Below, piece after piece: positions 1 to 7,215 of a stretch of 12,550 bases of DNA. Position 1 is the stretch's first letter, and each line of letters begins with the position of its first letter. Source of the stretch: Candidatus Aminicenantes bacterium RBG_13_64_14 (GTDB lineage Bacteria; Acidobacteriota; Aminicenantia; Aminicenantales; Saccharicenantaceae); NCBI GenBank assembly GCA_001773855.1, contig MEXZ01000100.1, positions 816 through 13,365 on the forward strand. Reading direction: 5' to 3'. The position numbers and the translations under genes were made by a program. The notes under the pieces were generated by a model that saw nothing but the letters and a program-made list of their open reading frames with translations, was not told the DNA's origin and made no database searches.

Positions 1-2259
1 GCCATCTACCTGAGGCGGGCTTTCGCGCTCAAGGAACGAGCCGCGCTGGCCATGATCTTCATCTCCGGGCTCGGCCACTACGAGCTGCGTTTGAACGGCG
101 AAAAGGTCGGTTCGAGCGTCCTCGACCCCGGCTGGACGGACTACAAGAAAAAAGCCCTTTACGCCTCCCACGATGTGACCGGCCTCGTCCGGGACAAGAA
201 CGCCGTCGGCGTCATCCTCGGCAACGGCCGCCATATCAAGAGCTACGGCTACGAGCCGCCCAAGCTCACCTGCCGGATCGAGGTCGAATATGAGAGCGGC
301 GACCGGGCGGTCATTTTCTCGGACGAGAGCTGGAAGACGTCGCCGGGCCCCCTTCAGGAAAACGGCTTGTATTTCGGCGAGCGGCACGACGCCCGGCTGC
401 TCATCGACGGCTGGGACCAGCCCGGCTTCGATGACAGAAGCTGGGACAAGGCCCTCACCGTCGCCGGCTATCCGCTCGTCTCCCAGATGATGCGTCCCAT
501 CCGGGTAACCGAACGGCTCGCGTCGAAATCCGTCAACCGTCTCCCCTCCGGCGCCTTCGTCTTCGACTTCGGCCAGAACTTCTCCGGCTGGGTCCGCCTT
601 CGGGTCGAGGGGCCAAAAGGCGCCGAGGTCAGGCTCCGGCATGCCGAGCTCCTCAACGACGACGGGACGCTCAACTTCGGGCCCAACGAGAACGCCGAGG
701 CCACGGACGTCTACATCCTCAGGGGCGGAGGGCCCGAGGTTTTCGAGCCTCGCTTCACCTACCACGGTTTCCGTTACGCCGAAATGACCGGCTTCCCCGG
801 CGAGCCCGGACCCGGCGCCCTCATGGGTTGTTTCGCACACTCCGACGTCGAGAGAACCGGGACCTTCAACTGTTCGAACGAGCTCCTCAACCGCATCCAC
901 AGGAATATCATTTGGGGCCAGCTCTCCAACCTCATGAGCATACCGACCGATTGCCCCCAGCGGGACGAACGCCACGGCTGGCTCGGCGACGCCCACCTCT
1001 CGGCCGAAGAGGCCGTCTACAATTTCGACATGGCCGCTTTTTACGCCAAGTTCCTCGACGACATCCGGCTGGCCCAGAAGGAGGACGGCAGCCTGCCCGA
1101 CGTCGTCCCCCCTTACCTCCCCCGCCTCTACCCGGCCGACCCGGCCTGGAGCTCGGCCTACCCGACGCTGGTTTGGCTTCTATGGGAACACTACGCGGAC
1201 GGCCGGATCATCGCCAAGCATTACGCCAACCTTAAGAAATACATAGACTACCTCGGTCAGAACGCCGACCTGCAGATCATCCGGACGCTCGGCAAGTACG
1301 GCGACTGGTGCCCCCCGGGGAGCATCGTCCCCAAGAAGACGCCGGTGGATTTGACCTCGACTTGGCACTACTACCACGACGTCCTCCTCGTCGCCCAGCT
1401 GGCCGCTGTCCTCGGCCGCAAGGAGGACGCCCAGCAGAACACGAAGCTCGCGGAGTCCATCCGGACCGCCTTCAACGACACCTTCCTCGGTGAGACGCAA
1501 TACGCGGCGATCCGTGTCAGTCCGGTCGACAACTACCCCAACCAGACCTCCAACGCCCTGCCCCTTTACTTGAACATGGTCCCGGCCGAGAAAAAAGACA
1601 AGGTCCTGGCCAGTCTCCTTCAAAGCGTCATCCGCCAACAGGACTTCCACGTCGATACTGGCATCCTGGGCACCCGGTACATCCTGGACGTCCTGACCGA
1701 TCACGGCCACGCGGAAGTCGCTTACCGCATGGCCACGCATAAAAGCTACCCGGGCTGGGGCTATATGCTCGCCGAGGACGCGACGACGCTCTGGGAGAGA
1801 TGGGAAAAGCTGACCGGGCACGCCATGAACTCGCAAAACCACATCATGCTCGGCAGCATCGATGCCTGGTTCTACCGGGTGATCGCCGGTCTGAGCCCGG
1901 TCCTGCCGGGCTGGAAGGCCATCCGGGCGCGGCCGCATATCCTCGGTGACCTCACCTTCGCCGAAGCAAAGCTCGAAACCGTCGCCGGGACGGTCCGCTC
2001 GGCTTGGCATAGATCCGAGGATTCATTCTCCCTCGAAGTCGCGATCCCGGTCGGCGCCGCCGGAGAAATCCACATCCCCTTGCTCTGGCCCGGGGCCCAC
2101 ATCATCGAATCAGGCCGGCTTCTCTGGAGGGCGGGACGCTCCGCCGAATCCGTCGCGGATATCGGCCTGGCCGGGGAGGGCCTCGGGGAAGTCGGAAAGC
2201 ACGCCGTCTTCAAGACAGGGAGCGGCGAATACAGGTTCGAGCTGAAGAAGAGCGAGTGA
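1..2259 (+). CDS. Alpha-L-rhamnosidase, GH78 (5'-truncated by window edge)
   Basis: The protein is expected to hydrolyse terminal alpha-L-rhamnose from glycosides or polysaccharides by an inverting mechanism. The reading frame is open to base 1 and the codons before the ATG at 52 already encode family-like sequence (AIYLRRAF), so that ATG is internal. About 100-150 N-terminal residues, including any signal peptide, are probably missing. Numbering from the ATG at 52: a rhamnosidase N domain (SGLGHYELRLNG, LDPGWTDYKK) to about 150; a concanavalin-like domain about 160-265 (FDFGQNFSGWV); the (alpha/alpha)6 catalytic domain about 270-615; a C-terminal beta-sandwich about 617-735. The catalytic signature DCPQRDERHGWLGDA starts at D300, with E306 the likely general acid. 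TTLWERW carries E582, the likely general base. Both are intact. It converges on the aminotransferase gene with a 16-bp gap. Domain assignment is strong; substrate detail is family inference. Confidence 0.93.
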   Translation, partial: AIYLRRAFALKERAALAMIFISGLGHYELRLNGEKVGSSVLDPGWTDYKKKALYASHDVTGLVRDKNAVGVILGNGRHIKSYGYEPPKLTCRIEVEYESGDRAVIFSDESWKTSPGPLQENGLYFGERHDARLLIDGWDQPGFDDRSWDKALTVAGYPLVSQMMRPIRVTERLASKSVNRLPSGAFVFDFGQNFSGWVRLRVEGPKGAEVRLRHAELLNDDGTLNFGPNENAEATDVYILRGGGPEVFEPRFTYHGFRYAEMTGFPGEPGPGALMGCFAHSDVERTGTFNCSNELLNRIHRNIIWGQLSNLMSIPTDCPQRDERHGWLGDAHLSAEEAVYNFDMAAFYAKFLDDIRLAQKEDGSLPDVVPPYLPRLYPADPAWSSAYPTLVWLLWEHYADGRIIAKHYANLKKYIDYLGQNADLQIIRTLGKYGDWCPPGSIVPKKTPVDLTSTWHYYHDVLLVAQLAAVLGRKEDAQQNTKLAESIRTAFNDTFLGETQYAAIRVSPVDNYPNQTSNALPLYLNMVPAEKKDKVLASLLQSVIRQQDFHVDTGILGTRYILDVLTDHGHAEVAYRMATHKSYPGWGYMLAEDATTLWERWEKLTGHAMNSQNHIMLGSIDAWFYRVIAGLSPVLPGWKAIRARPHILGDLTFAEAKLETVAGTVRSAWHRSEDSFSLEVAIPVGAAGEIHIPLLWPGAHIIESGRLLWRAGRSAESVADIGLAGEGLGEVGKHAVFKTGSGEYRFELKKSE

Positions 2260-2275
2260 ACGGGTTTCAGGCGCG

Positions 2276-3676
2276 TCAGTAGAGATATTTCTTGAAGAGC
2301 CGGGCGGATTCAGAGTAGGCGTCGATCGTCCGGTCGATATCCCTGTCGCCGTGCGCGGCCGAAACGGAGCCGCCGCCGTGGACGGCGTTGACGCCGTTGA
2401 CGAGAAGTGAGATCTTGAGGATCTCCTCCCTCAAGGCGACATTGGTCCGGCGGTCGTCGAAGATCTCCTCGGGGTTTTCATAGGCCAAGCCCGCCTCGCG
2501 GGGGAAATGAACCATGAAGAGAGAGCTTCCCGGGACGACGTCGTTCCCGTGGCCCGTGCACCGGGCCGGGACGCCCTCGTCGGCGAAGGCGCGCTCGATC
2601 CCCCGGCGGAGCCTCTCCCCCGAGCGGGCAAGCTTGGGGTAGATCGTCGAAGCGCCGCGGACAAGGTGGCCAAGCATGGTCAGGCCGGCTTTCATGTATT
2701 CCGAGTGAGCAGAGAACGTCCCCCCGTCGAAAACGACCCTGCCGCTGAGGCCCCGGGCGCGCCCGCAGCCCTCCATGACCTCGCGGGGGCCGACGACGGC
2801 GGACACGGCATGTCCCCCACCGATGATCTTCCCGAAGGCCGTCAGGTCCGGCCGGATGCCGTAGAGCGTCTGGACGCCCGACGGGCAGAAACGGAACCCG
2901 GAGATGATCTCGTCGAAGATGAGCAGGCTGCCGTGTTGCGCGGTCAGCCGCCGGGCCAGCTCGAGGTATTCTTTCGAAGACGGGAGGAAACCGCCCACGC
3001 CGAGAAACGGCTCGACGATGAAGCAGGCAATCCTGTCGCCGTTCTCCTTGAAAAGCCTTTGGAGGTCGTCGCAGTCGTTGAATCGCGTGACCAGCGTCCG
3101 CCGGACGATGTCGTCTAGCAGGCCGGCCGATTCCCGGCCTTCAAAACCTACGTCGTCATGGTATTTGACGCCCTTGAGGAGATAGGGCGATGCGCCGTGC
3201 CAGCCGCCGCCGATCTTCAGGACGTGGTCCCGGCCCGTCAGCCCTTGGGCGAGAATGACGGCGTACATCGTGGCCAGCGTCCCGGAGGTGGTGAAACGGA
3301 CCTTGGTCTCCCTACCTCCGAGCTTTCGGACGAGCGTCTCGGCCAGCTCGATCTGGTGGCCGGCTTCGAAACCCGTATGGAGGGCGCCGCGGCCCACACA
3401 AGCCGCGATCCCGCGGCGGATGAGTTTGGGGTTATGGCCGAGGACGTTGGCGTAATGCCCCTGCCAATAATCGATATAGGTGTTACCGTCGACGTCCCGG
3501 ACGACAGGCCCCTCGGCGACCGACGCGAAAAAGGGATAGGGCCGCCACAGCCGGATCGTGTGGCTTCCACCCTCGATCATGACCTTTTCAGCCCGGTGGA
3601 AGACCGCCCGGCTCTTGGCCGTTTTTTTCCTGTACTCCTTGACCAAATGGCCGCGGAGCCTGTCCATTCCTGTCAT
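2276..3676 (-). CDS. Class III PLP-dependent aminotransferase, glutamate-1-semialdehyde aminomutase-like
   Basis: This is a PLP enzyme of the HemL/class III aminotransferase fold, about 466 aa from the chosen start (authentic HemL is nearer 430). Visible motifs are a DVDGNTYIDYWQGHYANVLGH N-terminal segment, SGTLATM (phosphate-binding region), GGGWHGA, FDEIISGFR with D255 for the pyridine nitrogen, and AFGKIIGGG with K283 as the Schiff-base lysine. The D-K spacing of 28 matches E. coli HemL as I recall it. The HemL motif GCYHG is altered to GGWHG, so a true tetrapyrrole role is doubtful. An amino-sugar or secondary-metabolite substrate is equally possible. Start: an upstream in-frame ATG at 3698-3700 overlaps the predicted -10 box, whereas the ATG at 3674-3676 follows AGAGAGG by 4 nt, so I chose the latter. 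It appears monocistronic and diverges from the phosphodiesterase operon. Confidence 0.87.
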   Translation of the reverse strand: MTGMDRLRGHLVKEYRKKTAKSRAVFHRAEKVMIEGGSHTIRLWRPYPFFASVAEGPVVRDVDGNTYIDYWQGHYANVLGHNPKLIRRGIAACVGRGALHTGFEAGHQIELAETLVRKLGGRETKVRFTTSGTLATMYAVILAQGLTGRDHVLKIGGGWHGASPYLLKGVKYHDDVGFEGRESAGLLDDIVRRTLVTRFNDCDDLQRLFKENGDRIACFIVEPFLGVGGFLPSSKEYLELARRLTAQHGSLLIFDEIISGFRFCPSGVQTLYGIRPDLTAFGKIIGGGHAVSAVVGPREVMEGCGRARGLSGRVVFDGGTFSAHSEYMKAGLTMLGHLVRGASTIYPKLARSGERLRRGIERAFADEGVPARCTGHGNDVVPGSSLFMVHFPREAGLAYENPEEIFDDRRTNVALREEILKISLLVNGVNAVHGGGSVSAAHGDRDIDRTIDAYSESARLFKKYLY

Positions 3677-3680
3677 GTGT

Positions 3681-3687
3681 CCTCTCT
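3681..3687 (-). promoter_or_regulatory. Ribosome binding site deciding the aminotransferase start
   Basis: Read on the minus strand, AGAGAGG lies 4 nt before the ATG at 3674-3676. The longer candidate start at 3700 has no purine-rich tract before it, so this site favours the shorter protein. Confidence 0.6.
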
Positions 3688-3698
3688 CAAGAGCATCC

Positions 3699-3727
3699 AT
3701 TTAACAACCGCGGCAGGGCAAAGTCAA
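3699..3727 (-). promoter_or_regulatory. Sigma70-type promoter for the class III aminotransferase
   Basis: On the minus strand, TTGACT (3727-3722, 5 of 6 matches to the -35 consensus) is followed after exactly 17 bp by TTAAAT (3704-3699, 4 of 6 matches to -10). A transcription start near 3692 would leave a leader of about 15 nt containing the AGAGAGG ribosome binding site. This placement makes the ATG at 3700 untranscribed or at the very 5' end, supporting the start at 3676. The call rests on sequence match only. Confidence 0.6.
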
Positions 3728-3738
3728 ATCCTCCCTGA

Positions 3739-3767
3739 TTGACCGCCCCCCCGGCTTGAGGTAGAAT
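3739..3767 (+). promoter_or_regulatory. Sigma70-type promoter for the phosphodiesterase operon
   Basis: TTGACC (3739-3744, 5 of 6 matches) and TAGAAT (3762-3767, 5 of 6 matches) are separated by 17 bp, the optimal spacing. Transcription would start near 3774, giving a leader of about 23 nt before the ATG at 3797. The -35 box lies 11 bp from the -35 box of the opposite promoter, so one regulator could act on both. No strong Shine-Dalgarno sequence is visible before the ATG; the leader holds only GGAAAAAA. Confidence 0.65.
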
Positions 3768-3796
3768 AACTATTTAATGTCGGAAAAAACCTGAAC

Positions 3797-5089
3797 ATGA
3801 CCATCCCGAAGCGCAAGAAAACGAATCGGGCCTGCGTCATCGGCCTGGACGGCGTCCCCCACGGCATGGTCGTCGAGCTGGCCCGCCGGGGCATCATGTC
3901 GACGATGGCCCGGCTCATGGACCTCGGCCACCTTCACAAAATGAAGGCCAGCCTGCCCGAGATCTCGGCCGTGTCCTGGACGAACTTCATGACCGGGGCC
4001 AATTCGGGGACACACGGAATCTTCGGGTTCACCGACTTCAAGCCCCATTCCTACGACATCCGTTTCCCCAACTTCCTCGACCTCAATGCGCCGACCCTTT
4101 GGGACAAGCTCGGCTCCCAGGGCAAGAAGAGCATCGTCATCAACCAGCCGTCGACCTACCCCGCCCGCAAGATCGAAGGCGTCCTCATCTCCGGCTTCGT
4201 CGCCCTTGAACTGGCCAAGGCGGTCTGGCCGATGACCTACCGGGCCACGCTCGAGCAGATGGGCTATCAGATTGACGTCGACACGACCAAAGTCCGGGAG
4301 AGTCCGGAGGTCCTCTGGCAGGAGCTGACCAAGACCATGGCCGGCCGCCAGAAGGCCCTCAATCTCCTCTGGGAGGAAAAGTGGAACTACTTCGAGTTCG
4401 TCGTCACCGGGACCGACCGGCTCCACCACTTCCTCTGGAACGCCTACGAGGACCCCGGCCATCCGTCCCACCAAACCTTCCTCGATTACTACCGCCACAT
4501 CGACCGGCTCATCGGCAAGATCATGGCCGCGTACCGCAAGCTCACCAACACCTACGACGGGTTCTACATTCTGTCCGACCACGGCTTCACCGGCATCGTC
4601 CAGGAGGTCTACCTCAACGTCTGGCTGGAGCGGAACGGCTACCTGAAATTCTCCAAGCCCGAGCCCGAGGGCCTCGGGGACATCGCGGCCCGGACCAGGG
4701 CCTTCGCCCTGGATCCCAACAGGATTTACCTCAACTTGAAAGGCAAGTTCCCCAAGGGGACCGTCGAACGGTCGGCCAAGAAGGCCCTCAAAGAGGAGAT
4801 CGCCGGCAAACTCGGAAAGCTCGAATACCACGGCTGTAAGGTTGTCCGCAAGGTTTTCTTCTCCGAAAACGTCTATTCCGGGCCTCTCGCCGGCAAGGGA
4901 CCCGACCTCATCGTCGTGGGCGAACCCGGCTTCGACATGAAGGGCTCGGTCAAAAAGAAGGAGATCTTCGGCCGCTCGGGCCTCCAGGGCATGCACACTT
5001 GGGACGACGCATTCTGCTGGGCCTCGGAAGACCTCGGAGAGGACCTGGCCATCGAGGACGTGGCCCCGTTCATCCTGAAGAATTTCTGA
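3797..5089 (+). CDS. Type I phosphodiesterase/nucleotide pyrophosphatase family protein, short form without targeting signal
   Basis: A 430-aa member of the alkaline-phosphatase superfamily (PF01663-type), expected to hydrolyse or transfer phosphodiester or phosphoanhydride groups with two bound metal ions. Family residues line up in order: D18 in GLDG (metal), S57 in EISAVSW at the nucleophile position, D207 and H211 in TGTDRLHHFLW, D261-H262 in SDHGF, and H400 in GMHTWDD. There is no signal peptide or membrane segment: the N-terminus is basic (MTIPKRKKTNR) and runs directly into the first beta strand, so the protein is probably cytoplasmic. It lacks the roughly 130-residue middle insert seen in the next two paralogues. 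It is the first gene of the operon; its TGA overlaps the next ATG by one base (TGATG), suggesting translational coupling. The substrate is unknown. Sulfatase is unlikely because there is no C/S-x-P-x-R motif. Confidence 0.88.
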   Translation: MTIPKRKKTNRACVIGLDGVPHGMVVELARRGIMSTMARLMDLGHLHKMKASLPEISAVSWTNFMTGANSGTHGIFGFTDFKPHSYDIRFPNFLDLNAPTLWDKLGSQGKKSIVINQPSTYPARKIEGVLISGFVALELAKAVWPMTYRATLEQMGYQIDVDTTKVRESPEVLWQELTKTMAGRQKALNLLWEEKWNYFEFVVTGTDRLHHFLWNAYEDPGHPSHQTFLDYYRHIDRLIGKIMAAYRKLTNTYDGFYILSDHGFTGIVQEVYLNVWLERNGYLKFSKPEPEGLGDIAARTRAFALDPNRIYLNLKGKFPKGTVERSAKKALKEEIAGKLGKLEYHGCKVVRKVFFSENVYSGPLAGKGPDLIVVGEPGFDMKGSVKKKEIFGRSGLQGMHTWDDAFCWASEDLGEDLAIEDVAPFILKNF

Positions 5090-7215
5090 TGAAGAAAGCC
5101 GGCTTTGTCTTCGCGGCGGGCGCCCTGCTGGCCCTCGCCTCTCCTCTCACCGCCTACATCGGCCCCGGCGCCGGATTCGCCTTCCTCTCGTCGTTCCTGG
5201 TCCTTTTTCTGACGTTCCTCATGGCCTTATTCTCATTCCTCTCCTGGCCCTTCCGCTTTCTCTGGAAGGCGCTCCGTGGACAGAGGGCTTACAAAAAAAG
5301 CCCCATCCATCGCCTGGTCGTCCTCGGCCTCGACGGCATGGAGCCGACGCTCGCCGAGAGATTCATGGCCGAAGGCAAGCTGCCGAACCTCGCCCTCCTG
5401 AAAAAAGAAGGAACGTATGCCCGGCTGAGGACGACGACGCCGGCCATATCGCCCGTCGCCTGGTCGTCGTTCATGACCGGTTCCGAGCCCTCGAAACACA
5501 ACATCTTCGACTTTCTCAGCCGCGACCCCCGGACCTACCTTCCCGACCTGTCCTCGGCCCGGATCGGGAAACCCAAGCGGACCGTCGCCCTGGGAAAATA
5601 CCTCATCCCCCTCTCCAAGCCCGAGATCAGGGGCATGCGAAAGAGCGTGCCGTTCTGGAAGATCCTCGGTGAGAAGGGCATCTTCAGCACCGTCCTGAGG
5701 GTCCCCATCACCTTCCCTCCCGAAAAATTCAAGGGGCACCTCCTTTCCGGCATGTGCGCCCCGGACCTCAAGGGCAGTCAGGGGACGTTCGCCTTCTTCA
5801 CCGAGGATACGGACAAGGTCCGCAAGCACGAGGGAGGGGTCGCCGTCCTCGTCGCCCGCGAGGGGTCGATCATCCGGACGGAGATCTCGGGCCCCGAAAA
5901 CACCATGCTCAAGAAGCCCGCAGAGATCCGCCTGCCTTTGGCCATCACCGTCGATAAGGAAGCGAAGGGGGCCTGGCTCGAGATCCAGGGCCAGAAGAAA
6001 TTCTTCCTGAAAGAAAAGACCTTCAGCCCTTGGACTCCGATCGCATTCCGGCCCGGGCTGGGGATGAAGATCCGGGCCATCTGTAAGTTCTATATCGTCG
6101 CGCTCGAACCCAAGTTCGAAATGTACATGACGCCCCTCAACATCGACCCGGAAAAGCCGGCCCTGCCGATCTCCCACCCGTTCATCTACTCCGTCTACCT
6201 GTCGAAACTGCTCGGTCGTTTCATCACGCTCGGCGAGGCGAACGACACCTGGGCCCTCAACGAAGGGGCCCTCGACGAGAAAGCCTTCCTCGAGCTGACC
6301 TACGCTAACCACGCCGAGTGGGAAGCCATGTTTTGGAACGCCCTGTCCAAGACGCCCAAGGGCCTGGTGGGCGTCGTCTTCGAGACGACCGACAGCATCC
6401 AGCACATGTTCTTCCGTTACCTCGACAAGGCCCATCCGGCCCTCAAGGCCGCCCCCGCCCGGATGAGCGCCGCCGTCATCGAGGAGCTCTATAAGAAGAT
6501 GGACGACCTCGTCGGCCGGGTCGTGGCCACCCTCGACGCGAGAAGCGTCCTCTTCGTCATGTCCGACCACGGCTTCAAGTCTTTCCGGCGCGGCGTCAAC
6601 CTCAATTCCTGGCTCCACCAGAACGGTTACCTGACCCTCGTCGAAGGTAAAAAGGAAAGCGCCGGGTGGTTCAAAGATGTCGACTGGGACAGGACGAAGG
6701 CCTACGGCCTCGGTCTGGGTGGGATCTACCTCAACCTCAAAGGGCGCGAGGCCCGCGGCATCGTCGCCCCGGGCGCCGAGTCCGGCGCCCTGAAGGCCGA
6801 GCTTGTCTGCAAACTCACCGCCCTCAGGGACGGCGCGAACGGTCCGGCGGCGGTCACCAACGTCTACGACCGCGATGCCGTCTACTCCGGCCCGTACAAG
6901 GAGAACGCGCCGGACCTCATCATCGGCTACAACGAAGGATACCGGGCGTCCTGGGACGGCGTCACCGGCATCGTCAACGCCGTCGTCATCGACGACAACA
7001 CTAAGGCCTGGAGCGGGGACCACTGCATCGACCCGGCCCTCGTCCCGGGCGTCCTGTTCTCGAACCTCAAGATCAAGACGGCCAGTCCGTCGATCATGGA
7101 CATCGCGCCGACGGCCCTGGAGCTTTTCGGGCTCACCCCGCCGGTCCACATGGACGGCCGCGGCCTCGTCGACATCGCCGGTCTCCCGGGCGCGAAAAAG
7201 GGGAAGCCCACATGA
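5089..7215 (+). CDS. Membrane-anchored type I phosphodiesterase/nucleotide pyrophosphatase family protein with YIGPGAG hairpin
   Basis: A 708-aa paralogue of the next gene. Residues 5-22 form a signal-like hydrophobic segment, then comes YIGPGAG, then a second membrane segment about 29-57, then a basic stretch (WKALRGQRAYKK). By the positive-inside rule the catalytic domain would face the cytoplasm. Active-site residues are complete: D82 (GLDG), S121 (AISPVAW, nucleophile position), D435 and H439 (TTDSIQH), D493-H494 (SDHGF), H645 (SGDH). A middle region at about 220-360 is an insert shared with the next gene and absent from the previous one. Start: the frame is open upstream of 5089, but the ATG overlapping the preceding stop gives a clean signal-like N-terminus. 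No Shine-Dalgarno sequence is visible, consistent with coupled translation. It overlaps the next gene by 4 bp (ATGA). Substrate unknown; a lipid-linked or envelope phosphodiester is plausible inference. Confidence 0.86.
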   Translation: MKKAGFVFAAGALLALASPLTAYIGPGAGFAFLSSFLVLFLTFLMALFSFLSWPFRFLWKALRGQRAYKKSPIHRLVVLGLDGMEPTLAERFMAEGKLPNLALLKKEGTYARLRTTTPAISPVAWSSFMTGSEPSKHNIFDFLSRDPRTYLPDLSSARIGKPKRTVALGKYLIPLSKPEIRGMRKSVPFWKILGEKGIFSTVLRVPITFPPEKFKGHLLSGMCAPDLKGSQGTFAFFTEDTDKVRKHEGGVAVLVAREGSIIRTEISGPENTMLKKPAEIRLPLAITVDKEAKGAWLEIQGQKKFFLKEKTFSPWTPIAFRPGLGMKIRAICKFYIVALEPKFEMYMTPLNIDPEKPALPISHPFIYSVYLSKLLGRFITLGEANDTWALNEGALDEKAFLELTYANHAEWEAMFWNALSKTPKGLVGVVFETTDSIQHMFFRYLDKAHPALKAAPARMSAAVIEELYKKMDDLVGRVVATLDARSVLFVMSDHGFKSFRRGVNLNSWLHQNGYLTLVEGKKESAGWFKDVDWDRTKAYGLGLGGIYLNLKGREARGIVAPGAESGALKAELVCKLTALRDGANGPAAVTNVYDRDAVYSGPYKENAPDLIIGYNEGYRASWDGVTGIVNAVVIDDNTKAWSGDHCIDPALVPGVLFSNLKIKTASPSIMDIAPTALELFGLTPPVHMDGRGLVDIAGLPGAKKGKPT

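Noticed and set aside
3677..3700. A longer start for the class III aminotransferase at 3700.
   Set aside because: It overlaps the predicted -10 box and has no ribosome binding site, while the ATG at 3676 has AGAGAGG before it.
4999..5088. An upstream in-frame ATG extending the 708-aa protein by 30 residues.
   Set aside because: The extension is arginine/glycine-rich, overlaps the conserved C-terminus of the preceding enzyme, and would bury the signal-like N-terminus beginning at 5089.
5233..7149. A 638-codon open frame on the minus strand opposite the second phosphodiesterase gene.
   Set aside because: It lies wholly antisense to a gene with a complete active site. Its product is dominated by G, D, E, R, V and P as expected from reading GC-rich codons backwards, and has no recognisable motif. 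The long antisense frames at 1180-2010, 3770-4996, 6927-8117, 8226-9143 and 10360-11304 are rejected for the same reason.
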